Assembly: GCA_017405115.1 (NCBI GenBank)
Contig: JAFRBA010000006.1
Span: forward strand, 1 to 12,917
DNA length: 12,917 nt
Source of the DNA: Kiritimatiellia bacterium
GTDB lineage: Bacteria > Verrucomicrobiota > Kiritimatiellia > RFP12 > UBA1067
Reading direction: 5' to 3'
This document shows, in pieces, positions 6,058 to 12,917 of the stretch. The notes below the pieces were generated by a model. That model was not told the DNA's origin. It made no database searches and saw nothing but the letters and a program-made list of their open reading frames with translations. Positions within the stretch are counted from its first letter, which is position 1; each line of letters starts with the position of its first letter. The translations under genes were made by a program, and so were the position numbers.

Positions 6058-7049
6058 CGACAAGGGCGATATCTGTCTTTCGCGCGGCGGCGCTTGTGGC
6101 GCTGGCGCTTTCGGCGGGCTGTAAAACGGACTGTGAAAGGAGAGGAATGGGAATAGACGAGCTCAACATGCGGTTCGGGGCCCCGGGCCGGATCGTGTTC
6201 CGGCAGGGTTTCGCCGGATATCCCGAGGTGGTCATCGCGAACAAGTACGGCGCGGCGGAGGTCGCGCTCCTGGGTGCCAACGTGCTCTCCTACCGGCCCA
6301 CCGGCCTGGGGGAGGTCGTCTTCCGCCCGGCGAAGCGCAGCTACAACCGCGGCGACAAGTTCCACGGCGGCATCCCCGTCTGCTGGCCGCAGTTCGGCAA
6401 CAGGTTCTCCAAGGACCTGCCGCAGCACGGCTTCGCGAGCAAGCTGGTGTTCGAGGTGCGCGGCACCGAGTACACCGAGGAGAAGACGGAGGTGAGGCTC
6501 GGCATCCGCTCCGACGCCGAGACGCGCGCCATCTGGCCGCACGACTTCGACATGGAGGTGACTGTGACCGTGTCGATGAAGCTCAACGTCTCCATGAAGA
6601 CGGTGAACACGGGCGACGCCCCGTTCGACTTCAGCTGCGGCTTCCACCCGTACTTCCGCCTGCGCGACCGCGACCAGACCGTGGTGCGCGGCCTCGACGG
6701 CGCGCCGTTCGTCGACGGCACCACGCCGGAGCTGCGCGAGGGGACGCAGGCGGGCGACCTCCGCCTGACGTTCGCGCCCGACCACATCTTCAAGGCCGGC
6801 GCCGCGCCGCGCCACGAGTACGCGATTCTCGACGAGGGGATCGGGCGCGCGGTCGCGATCGCGTCGCGCGGCAACGACAGGGCCGTCGTGTGGAACTCCG
6901 GCGAGGAGGGCGTCTGCGACCACGATCCGGGCGACTGGCGCAAGTTCGTGTGCGTCGAGCCGGTGAGCGACTGGCCCGGCGGGCGCACGCTCGCGCCGGG
7001 CGCGACCTATGTGCTGGAAATGGCCGTGCAGGCGAGCCTGAAGAAATAA
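6054..7049 (+). CDS. D-hexose-6-phosphate mutarotase (aldose 1-epimerase superfamily) with lipoprotein signal
   Basis: Enzymes of this family interconvert the alpha and beta anomers of glucose-6-phosphate and related hexose phosphates. Numbering from an internal ATG at 6147, the family landmarks are PVCWPQFG, QHGFAS (His94), GFHPYFRL (His167) and FVCVEPV (Glu271). His94 and Glu271 sit where the catalytic pair is expected. From 6147 the protein is 300 residues, the normal family length, and AAAGGAG (6136-6142) lies 4 nt upstream. The longer frame from ATG 6054 adds 31 residues forming a lipoprotein signal: basic start, hydrophobic core, lipobox LSAGC. That start overlaps the upstream stop as ATGA, which suggests translational coupling. 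The gene may therefore make a membrane-anchored form and a cytosolic form. A periplasmic lipoprotein form would meet few sugar phosphates and may act on free sugars. The galactosidase gene follows 11 nt downstream. Confidence 0.85.
   Translation: MTTRAISVFRAAALVALALSAGCKTDCERRGMGIDELNMRFGAPGRIVFRQGFAGYPEVVIANKYGAAEVALLGANVLSYRPTGLGEVVFRPAKRSYNRGDKFHGGIPVCWPQFGNRFSKDLPQHGFASKLVFEVRGTEYTEEKTEVRLGIRSDAETRAIWPHDFDMEVTVTVSMKLNVSMKTVNTGDAPFDFSCGFHPYFRLRDRDQTVVRGLDGAPFVDGTTPELREGTQAGDLRLTFAPDHIFKAGAAPRHEYAILDEGIGRAVAIASRGNDRAVVWNSGEEGVCDHDPGDWRKFVCVEPVSDWPGGRTLAPGATYVLEMAVQASLKK
6136..6149 (+). promoter_or_regulatory. Internal ribosome binding site and ATG of the cytosolic-length mutarotase
   Basis: AAAGGAG at 6136-6142 precedes ATG 6147-6149 by 4 nt, in frame with the longer reading frame. 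It is much stronger than anything before ATG 6054, where only a weak GGGCAGG is seen. The conserved enzyme begins a few residues after this ATG. Confidence 0.6.
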
Positions 7050-7060
7050 GGCGACATTCC

Positions 7061-10000
7061 ATGAAAGCAAGAATCGTCCTTGGATCCGCAATCGTCGCGT
7101 CGCTTTGCGGCGCGCAGCCGAACGACTGGGAGAATCTCTCGGTCAATTCCATAAACCGCGAACCCGCGCGCACGTACTCGATGCCGCTTGCATCCGAGGC
7201 TGCGGCGTTCACCGATGCGATAGAGCCGGAGACTCCCTACAAGATGTCGCTAAACGGCATCTGGAAGATATCCTGGGCGGGGAATCCCGACCTGCGCGTG
7301 AAGGACTTCTACCGAACCGACTGTTCCGACGCGGACTGGCTGACGATCGACGTGCCGAGCTGCGTGGAGATGCGCGGCTTCGGGTCGCCCGGCTATGTGA
7401 ACGTCAGGTATCCGCACAAGATGGAATGGCCGTTCATCAAGGATCGCCAGACCGGCAAGGCCGACTACAATCCGGTGTCGTCATACCGCCGTACGTTCAC
7501 CGTGCCGCAGGGCTGGGCCGGGCGCGAGGTATTCCTGCGCTTCGACGGCGTCTACTCCGCGTACTACGTGTGGGTGAACGGCGAGAGGGTCGGATACGCC
7601 GAGGATTCCAAGCTGCCGAGCGAGTTCAACGTGACGAAGTACCTGAAGCCGGGCGAGAACCTGCTGGCGGTCGAGGTCTACCGCTGGTGCGACGGCAGCT
7701 ACGTGGAGGACCAGGACATGTTCCGCTTCTCCGGCATCTTCCGCGACGTGACGCTCTGGTCGATGCCGAAGGGCGGCATCTGGGACTTTGTGGCGAATGT
7801 AAAATGTAAAATTGAAAATGGAAAATGTGAATCTGCGGAGCTTTCCGTCGGCGGAATTGACGGCGACTGGTCGGCGACCCTTTACGACGCCGACAAAAAA
7901 CCCGTAGCCACCCTCTCAAACCCCTCAAACGTCTCAAACCTTTCAAACCCCCACCTCTGGAGCGCGGAGAAGCCCTACCTCTACACGCTCGTCGTGAAGA
8001 AGGGCGGCGACATCCGCGCGCGGCGCATCGGATTCAAGGAGGTCAAGATCGTTGGCAACACGATTCTCGTGAACGGGAAGAAGGTGAAGTTCAAGGGCGT
8101 TAACCGCCATGAGACGAACCCGGAGAACGGCCGCACGCTGACGCTCGACGACATGCTCGCCGACATCACGCTCTTCAAGAAGTTCAACATCAACACGGTG
8201 CGCACCTGCCACTACCCCGACCACCACCTCTGGTACGATCTCTGCGACCGCTACGGCATCTACGTGTGCGCCGAGGCGAACGTGGAAGGGCACGAGGCGG
8301 GCTACAAGGAGAACGGCCTCGGACGCTTCCCGGAGTGGATGCACACGATAGTCGAGCGCAACCTGCGCAACGTCCTGTTCCACCGCAACAACCCGTCCGT
8401 CACGCTCTGGTCGATGGGCAACGAGACCGGGCACGGCGTATGCTTCACCAATGCGATCGCGCAGGTTAAGGCGCTCGACCCGTCGCGTCCGGTGCACTGG
8501 GAGCGCGGCAACATCGACGCGGACGTCGACAGCCGCATGTACCCGACCGTGGAGTGGCTGGAGGAGCGCGGCAAGCTCGGCGACAAGGCGCCCGGATCCG
8601 ACGGGCTTGCCGACAAGTACGACAGGGCGGAGACCAGGCAGAGCGCCGGCAAGCCGTTCTGGATGTGCGAGTACGCGCACGCGATGGGCAACGCGATCGG
8701 CAACTTCCAGGAGTACTGGGACGTCTTCTACAAGTACGACTCCCTGACCGGCGGCTGCATCTGGGACTGGGTGGACCAGGCGGTGTGGAAGTACACCGAC
8801 AGGGTCGATCCGAAGACTGGCGCGCGCGAGCGGTTCCTCGGCTACGGCGGCGACTGGGACGAGCAGCCCAACGACGGGCCGTTCAACTGCAATGGCGTCG
8901 TCGACCCATTCCGCAACGTCAGCGCCAAGCTCGTCGAGGTCGGCCATGTCCACAGGAACCTCGTCGTGCGCGACGACCTCACGCTCGAGAACCGCTTCGG
9001 CTTCACTTGGGCCGACGAGTTCGACGGCGAGTGGGAGGTGGTGGAGGACGGCGTCTCGGTCCACCGCGAGTCGTTTGACGTTCCGCACATAGCGCCGCTC
9101 TCGAGCGGGCCGCTAGGCCTGCCTCGTCCGGCGGCGAAGGACGGCAAGGAGGTGTTCCTGAACGTATACTTCTCGCTGAAGCGGGACGAGCTCTGGGCCA
9201 AGAAGGGCTGGCAGGTGTCGCGCAACCAGATCGCCATCGGCAAGGCGCCTGCCCGCGAAGTCGCCATTCGCGCGGTCGCGCCGTCGTTCACGCAGGATGA
9301 CAAGACTGTCACGGCGGTCTGCGGCGGCACGAAGGCGGTGTTCTGCCGCCGTTCCGGCACGCTCTGCGAACTGGTCATGAACGGGCGCACGATCCTGCGC
9401 GACCCCGCGCCCGGCGTCGTCGCCGGCCCGCAGCTTACCTGCGGCCGGGCGTTCACCGACAATGACATCTGGCTGCGCGGGAGGAAGATGGACGACGCCG
9501 ACTGCTTCTATACTTCGGGGTTGACGCAGCTCCGGCACCATGCCCGCCCGGTAAAGGTCGGCGAGCGCTCGTTGGCGTTCACCGTTGAAGTCACCGGGTC
9601 CAAGTCTGCCGGATTCACGCACGAGGCGGAGTGGACCTTCGGTGCGGACGGATCCGTTGCGGTGCGGAATACCGTCACGCCGCACGGGACGATGCCTCCT
9701 GCGCTGCCGCGTCTCGGCCTTTCGCTCCGTCTCGACAAGGCGCTCGAGGCGATGCGCTACCACGGCCGCGGCCCGTACGAGAACTACATCGACCGCAAGA
9801 CCGGCTCTTTCGTCGGCATCTACGATTCCACGGTGGCGGAACAGTACGAGCCGTATGTGCGTCCGCAGGACAACGGCTACAAGTGCGACGTCCGCTGGGC
9901 GGCGTTCACTGCGGCGGACGGGAAGGGCGTGAAGTTCTCCGCCTCCGAGCCTCTCTTCGTGCAGGCGCTTCACTACACGGCGGAGGATCTGGAGTTCGCC

Positions 10001-10189
10001 CGCCACCGCAACGGCCAGCAGCGCTTCCGCACGCCGCTTGTCCCTCGCGAGGAGGTATGCCTCAACCTTGACGTGCGCCAGCTCGGGCTTGGCGGCGGTT
10101 CCTGCGGGCCGCGGCCGATGGACAAGTACATATTCCCGATCCAGAAGACGACCTGGACGCTGAAGATGGAGCCGTTCTCCGTCCGCTGA
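7061..10189 (+). CDS. Secreted LacZ-type GH2 beta-galactosidase
   Basis: This 1042-residue protein is close in length to E. coli LacZ (1023) and has the full GH2 domain order: sugar-binding jelly roll, Ig-like domain, TIM barrel, second Ig-like domain and the LacZ-specific C-terminal domain. Landmarks include GVNRHETNPENGRTLTLDDM, RTCHYPDHHLWYDLCDRYGI, the acid/base Glu455 in GNETGHG, the nucleophile Glu537 in CEYAHAMGN, and GGCIWDWVDQAVWKY. The C-terminal part has HGRGPYENYIDRKTG and PYVRPQDNGYKCDVRW. It hydrolyses terminal beta-galactosides such as lactose or galactan fragments. A short signal peptide (residues 1-18, cleavage near CGA-Q) suggests export, unlike cytosolic LacZ. ATG 7061 lies 11 nt after the mutarotase stop with only a weak AAGG site, so expression probably relies on the operon. 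Two tandem repeats interrupt the first Ig-like domain (residues about 246-258 and 285-296). Confidence 0.95.
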   Translation: MKARIVLGSAIVASLCGAQPNDWENLSVNSINREPARTYSMPLASEAAAFTDAIEPETPYKMSLNGIWKISWAGNPDLRVKDFYRTDCSDADWLTIDVPSCVEMRGFGSPGYVNVRYPHKMEWPFIKDRQTGKADYNPVSSYRRTFTVPQGWAGREVFLRFDGVYSAYYVWVNGERVGYAEDSKLPSEFNVTKYLKPGENLLAVEVYRWCDGSYVEDQDMFRFSGIFRDVTLWSMPKGGIWDFVANVKCKIENGKCESAELSVGGIDGDWSATLYDADKKPVATLSNPSNVSNLSNPHLWSAEKPYLYTLVVKKGGDIRARRIGFKEVKIVGNTILVNGKKVKFKGVNRHETNPENGRTLTLDDMLADITLFKKFNINTVRTCHYPDHHLWYDLCDRYGIYVCAEANVEGHEAGYKENGLGRFPEWMHTIVERNLRNVLFHRNNPSVTLWSMGNETGHGVCFTNAIAQVKALDPSRPVHWERGNIDADVDSRMYPTVEWLEERGKLGDKAPGSDGLADKYDRAETRQSAGKPFWMCEYAHAMGNAIGNFQEYWDVFYKYDSLTGGCIWDWVDQAVWKYTDRVDPKTGARERFLGYGGDWDEQPNDGPFNCNGVVDPFRNVSAKLVEVGHVHRNLVVRDDLTLENRFGFTWADEFDGEWEVVEDGVSVHRESFDVPHIAPLSSGPLGLPRPAAKDGKEVFLNVYFSLKRDELWAKKGWQVSRNQIAIGKAPAREVAIRAVAPSFTQDDKTVTAVCGGTKAVFCRRSGTLCELVMNGRTILRDPAPGVVAGPQLTCGRAFTDNDIWLRGRKMDDADCFYTSGLTQLRHHARPVKVGERSLAFTVEVTGSKSAGFTHEAEWTFGADGSVAVRNTVTPHGTMPPALPRLGLSLRLDKALEAMRYHGRGPYENYIDRKTGSFVGIYDSTVAEQYEPYVRPQDNGYKCDVRWAAFTAADGKGVKFSASEPLFVQALHYTAEDLEFARHRNGQQRFRTPLVPREEVCLNLDVRQLGLGGGSCGPRPMDKYIFPIQKTTWTLKMEPFSVR
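7801..7828 (+). repeat. Heptamer tandem repeat (AAAATNN x4) inside the galactosidase gene
   Basis: Four consecutive 7-nt units (AAAATGT, AAAATTG, AAAATGG, AAAATGT) lie in strongly GC-rich coding sequence. In frame they encode the Lys/Cys-rich stretch VKCKIENGKC within residues 246-258. The base composition is unlike anything else in the gene. It resembles short A-rich repeats normally found between genes. Confidence 0.75.
7913..7948 (+). repeat. 9-nt tandem repeat (NNCTCAAAC-like x4) inside the galactosidase gene
   Basis: Four 9-nt units (CTCTCAAAC, CCCTCAAAC, GTCTCAAAC, CTTTCAAAC) encode LSN-PSN-VSN-LSN, residues 285-296. Because the unit is three codons long, changes in copy number would keep the frame. 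It sits in a loop just before HLWSAEKPYLY, the conserved end of the first Ig-like domain. Confidence 0.8.
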
Positions 10190-10256
10190 GGCGGGCAGGC
10201 CATTGTCGGATTGAGTCGTAATTTTATTGGCGTTTTTGTATCATGTCGCGGTGCGG

Positions 10257-10268
10257 TTGTGGTATAAT
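10257..10268 (+). promoter_or_regulatory. Extended -10 promoter of the XylR-like regulator
   Basis: TTGTGGTATAAT is identical to the element at 4617-4628, with TATAAT at 10263-10268 and an upstream TGG. The predicted start near 10275 leaves a leader of only about 8 nt before ATG 10283. No convincing -35 box or terminator was seen in the 10190-10282 gap. Confidence 0.65.
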
Positions 10269-10282
10269 TTGCATCAAACGAC

Positions 10283-11455
10283 ATGAAGGAGGACAATAGA
10301 GTTCTCTTCGTGACGCCAAGTCAGGAGTCGCCGGTGTTCGGCATCAAGACTGGGCTCAGAAGAGTCTTATCAAGACGCGGAATGTGTCTTCAGGTCGTGT
10401 ATACCCCGTTTGAGCGGCGAATCTCCAGCATCAAGGTGCTTGCAGATGTCTGGCATCCCGCCGGTGTCGTCGTTACGACATCTGACTTCGATGTGCGTGA
10501 CCTTGGAATCCCGGTCGTATTTGCCGCGGTCGAGCACAAGGGCGGGCGGCATTGTGTAGTCGGCAACGATTCTTCAGCAATGGGCCACCTCGCGGCGGGC
10601 GAGCTGATGCGGTTTGGCAACCGCTCGTACGGCTATGTGGCGCATCCTTGGGACTTCAACTGGGTTCGGCTGCGCTGCATCGCTTTCCGCAAGGCACTCG
10701 ACGGGCGTGCGGCCGTGCATGCGTTCAGGCCGAGGTCGTTGCGAATGGACGACCGCGACATGGTGGGGGAGTTCAAGAAGTTCATATCCAGACTTGAGAA
10801 GCCATGCGGGATATTCGCCGCGAACGACGAAATAGCGGCATTGACGATTTCTGTTGCCTGCGAACTCGGCTTCAGCGTGCCGGAAGACGTGGCCGTGGTC
10901 GGCGTGGACGACAATCCGGCATACGTAGAGTGCGGACAGGTCTCCATCACAAGCGTCGTGCCGGACTGGGAAGGCATTGGGTGGGCTTCGGGCGAATGCC
11001 TCTTGCGTCGGCTGGACGGAGACGACACTAAGGCTGTCCGGCGGGTGGTTGCACCGAAGGGGATTGTTCGTCGTGCCTCTACTCGCAGGCTGATGCGCAT
11101 CGGCAACACGCTGGCGAGAAAGGCCATGGAGTACATACGCGACAACGCATGCTCGGGCATAACTTCGTCCGACGTAATCGCACATATCGGATGTTCGCAG
11201 TCGCTTGCGAACCTGCGGTTTCGCGAAGCGACAGGCAAGTCGATACTACAGGCCATACACGACGAGCGCTTCGCAAAGGCTCAGGACCTCGTCTCCACTG
11301 GGCAGACCGATATCTCGCAGGTGGCGTCGCTGTGCGGATATCGGTCGACGTCGTTCTTCCGCAAGGAGTACAAGAAACGAACCGGGCACACGTTCGGAGC
11401 CTGTTCTTCAAAACAAGGGACATTTACAAAACCAGAAAGGATCGCAAGACGATGA
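10283..11455 (+). CDS. XylR-like transcriptional regulator (LacI-type ligand domain plus AraC HTH)
   Basis: This 390-residue protein has the domain order of the XylR branch of AraC regulators. Residues about 5-265 form a periplasmic-binding-protein-like (LacI/Peripla_BP_3) domain: RVLFVTPSQESPVFGIKTGL at the start, GIFAANDEIAALTISVACEL, then VAVVGVDDNP. Residues about 280-375 are two AraC helix-turn-helices, ending in the typical ISQVASLCGYRSTSFFRKEY and KRTGHTFGA. These proteins bind a sugar and activate or repress catabolic genes. Likely targets are the neighbouring carbohydrate genes, but the inducer is unknown. The start has no upstream Shine-Dalgarno; an AAGGAGGA string falls inside codons 2-4 instead. 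No better in-frame start follows, so near-leaderless translation is likely. The stop overlaps the next ATG (ATGA at 11452-11455). Confidence 0.92.
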   Translation: MKEDNRVLFVTPSQESPVFGIKTGLRRVLSRRGMCLQVVYTPFERRISSIKVLADVWHPAGVVVTTSDFDVRDLGIPVVFAAVEHKGGRHCVVGNDSSAMGHLAAGELMRFGNRSYGYVAHPWDFNWVRLRCIAFRKALDGRAAVHAFRPRSLRMDDRDMVGEFKKFISRLEKPCGIFAANDEIAALTISVACELGFSVPEDVAVVGVDDNPAYVECGQVSITSVVPDWEGIGWASGECLLRRLDGDDTKAVRRVVAPKGIVRRASTRRLMRIGNTLARKAMEYIRDNACSGITSSDVIAHIGCSQSLANLRFREATGKSILQAIHDERFAKAQDLVSTGQTDISQVASLCGYRSTSFFRKEYKKRTGHTFGACSSKQGTFTKPERIARR

Positions 11456-12917
11456 CACTACGCAGAATGAACACAAAAGCCGGAGGTGGCACGATGATTC
11501 TTTTTGTCGCGTTGGGCGCGGCTGCGATGCTGTCGAGCGCATATGCAGTTGACTTCCCATTTGCGGGCGGCGACCTCGCAAGCGACGACGCTGACGGATG
11601 GAATGGCACAAAGCCTGGGACCTCTGACGTGGCCGGGATTGTCTATGCCGGCACATATACGGCTTCCGATGACGTGTCGTTTGGCTCGATGACGCTCAAA
11701 GGCGCAGGAGTGCTCTTGGACCTTTCTTCGCCGACTTCGGGCAAGGTTACGCTGAATGCAACGTCCGGCAAGGCAATCAGCTTTTCCGGGCATGGCAACT
11801 CGGCAGAAATACGCGGTGGCTTCTATGAGCTTAACGGAGCGGAGGTCGCAACTTGCGCGGGGTGGGACGCTTCGCGCTACAACAACTTGCTTATTTCCGG
11901 CGGGGCAGTCATTACCAATGCCGGGGCGATTAACATAACTTACGGACACATTGGTACCAACACGGGAATAAGGCTTGTCGGCAGATCAAGGCTTCACAGC
12001 AAGAGTGGAAACGTGACGCTGTCACAAGGCAAGGCAAGTGGATGCAACATAGAAGTGACTGACGGCAGCGAGTTTTATGCGGCTAGCAACTTTCGAACTG
12101 CTCTTAACGAAGGAGGCTTCGCCTCTTCGAATCGAGTGCTTGTTACGGGGACAGGCTCGCGCTTCTACGCGGGTTCAGTGTTCGCTGGCGGCACTCAGCG
12201 CTACCTGCGCTTCAGGATTGAGGACAATGCGATCGCGAGAATCGGTGGAACGTTTCGCCTGGGATACGGAGCTTTGTCCTCCCAAAATAGACTTGAAGTA
12301 GATTCTGGCGCATCTCTCTCGTTGACCACGCTATATTTTGGCGGCGGCGATTCAGGCATCAACACACCAGGCGGTACGAACACGGTGTCGGTGACCGATG
12401 GTGCGTCGATGACATTGAGCGGGGCTGCGTACATTGGCGGCTATCTTGCAACGTCCTGTTCCAGCTACAACGAGCTGATTGTCTCAAACGCTTCGCTCTC
12501 GTGCAGCAAGGTCAACATAAATTTCCAAAGCTATGCCACCCACAACGTTTTCAGGCTTATAGGCAAAGACACTGTATTCACCGTTTCTCATTCAGCTCTT
12601 CCCTACTACGTATTTGGCAAGGGCAGCGACGGACTCTTCGAGATGGACGATGCGTCTTGGACCTATACTTTAAACAACCTCTACTTCGGCTACGAGGCGC
12701 ATGACGCGGCACAAAGCTCGCCGGGCAACGTGATGCGCCTCAAGAACGGGGCTTCTCTGCATCTGGTTGACGGTGCTGTTGAAAAGGATATGATGATAGG
12801 CACCAGGGCGGCGGCGAGCGTATCGAACAGGCTTGAGGTGCTTTCCGGATCGTCCGTTGAGGCGAGAAGCTTGTTGCTGACGTCGGCCGACAATTCGATC
12901 GTGGTGTCGAATGGCGC
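11452..12917 (+). CDS. Large secreted beta-helix/autotransporter-like repeat protein, 5' part (truncated by window edge)
   Basis: A frame with no stop runs from ATG 11452 to the right edge, at least 488 residues. The signal peptide is clear: basic start (RRMNTK), core MILFVALGAAAML, likely cleavage after SSAYA. The mature part is rich in Gly, Ser, Asn and Thr. It repeats a strand-turn pattern about every 25-35 residues, for example NRLEVDSGASLSL, NTVSVTDGASMTL, NELIVSNASLSC and NRLEVLSGSSVEA. This is typical of right-handed beta-helix passenger domains and of autotransporter-associated repeats. Its C-terminus, which would show the anchor (beta-barrel or sorting signal), is missing. Codons end in A or T more often than in the upstream operon. 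An alternative start at ATG 11494, 6 nt after GGAGGT (11482-11487), also yields a signal peptide. The function is unknown; surface adhesion or glycan contact is a guess. Confidence 0.8.
   Translation, partial: MTLRRMNTKAGGGTMILFVALGAAAMLSSAYAVDFPFAGGDLASDDADGWNGTKPGTSDVAGIVYAGTYTASDDVSFGSMTLKGAGVLLDLSSPTSGKVTLNATSGKAISFSGHGNSAEIRGGFYELNGAEVATCAGWDASRYNNLLISGGAVITNAGAINITYGHIGTNTGIRLVGRSRLHSKSGNVTLSQGKASGCNIEVTDGSEFYAASNFRTALNEGGFASSNRVLVTGTGSRFYAGSVFAGGTQRYLRFRIEDNAIARIGGTFRLGYGALSSQNRLEVDSGASLSLTTLYFGGGDSGINTPGGTNTVSVTDGASMTLSGAAYIGGYLATSCSSYNELIVSNASLSCSKVNINFQSYATHNVFRLIGKDTVFTVSHSALPYYVFGKGSDGLFEMDDASWTYTLNNLYFGYEAHDAAQSSPGNVMRLKNGASLHLVDGAVEKDMMIGTRAAASVSNRLEVLSGSSVEARSLLLTSADNSIVVSNG

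Noticed and set aside
4921..6063. Long minus-strand reading frame (380 codons) opposite the CBS-ATPase gene
   Set aside because: The plus strand encodes clear CBS and HATPase motifs. The antisense product is low-complexity His/Arg/Val-rich and is a codon-bias artefact.
5766..7091. Minus-strand reading frame (441 codons) opposite the mutarotase
   Set aside because: It is antisense to a well-supported enzyme and has no family features.
7943..9088. Minus-strand reading frame (381 codons) opposite the galactosidase catalytic domain
   Set aside because: It covers the most conserved part of LacZ in antisense, so it is a shadow frame.

Overview
The window is GC-rich bacterial chromosome with closely packed genes. 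Its promoters are AT-rich and resemble the sigma70 consensus. The best guess for the source is a gut-associated member of the PVC superphylum, in the Kiritimatiellota/Lentisphaerota area. The reasons are a BspA-type leucine-rich-repeat protein with a lysine-rich InlB-like and putative-Ig tail, a large secreted beta-helix protein, secreted GH2 and glycosidase-like enzymes, and a XylR-type (LacI-fold plus AraC) regulator. There is no rRNA or other marker, so the assignment is inference. No tRNA, rRNA, CRISPR array, transposase or integrase was seen.

Layout. (1) 1-666, minus strand: the N-terminal part of a Tat/lipoprotein-type metallo-beta-lactamase-fold hydrolase that runs off the left edge. 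(2) 667-936: a divergent intergenic region with a promoter in each direction, a TCTAGA pair, a leader hairpin and what looks like the orphan 3' end of a lost gene. (3) 937-2547: a secreted glycosidase-like protein (alpha/beta N-domain plus probable TIM barrel). (4) 2548-2812: a gap with an inverted repeat and a perfect TTGACA-17-TATAAT promoter, followed by the LRR surface protein at 2813-4588. (5) 4636-10189: an apparent four-gene operon of a DRTGG-domain protein, a CBS-CBS-HATPase (RsbW-like) protein, a hexose-6-phosphate mutarotase and a LacZ-type GH2 beta-galactosidase, with junctions of +18, -4 and +11 nt. (6) 10283-11455: a XylR-like regulator. It overlaps by 4 nt the start of a large secreted repeat protein (11452 to the right edge, incomplete). 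Both edge-truncated genes are open reading frames read directly from the sequence.

How the genes may work together. The regulator has a sugar-sensing-type domain and probably controls nearby carbohydrate genes. The beta-galactosidase and the mutarotase would release galactosides and interconvert hexose-6-phosphate anomers, and the glycosidase-like protein would act outside the cytoplasm on a polymer or glycan. The DRTGG and CBS-HATPase pair looks like a nucleotide- or energy-sensing switch, and finding it at the head of a sugar operon is the most unusual arrangement here. The other notable points are: a mutarotase with two good in-frame starts (lipoprotein and cytosolic); an identical 12-nt extended -10 element at two promoters where the transcript is predicted to start at or within about 8 nt of the ATG; and two unrelated tandem repeats inserted in frame in one domain of the galactosidase.
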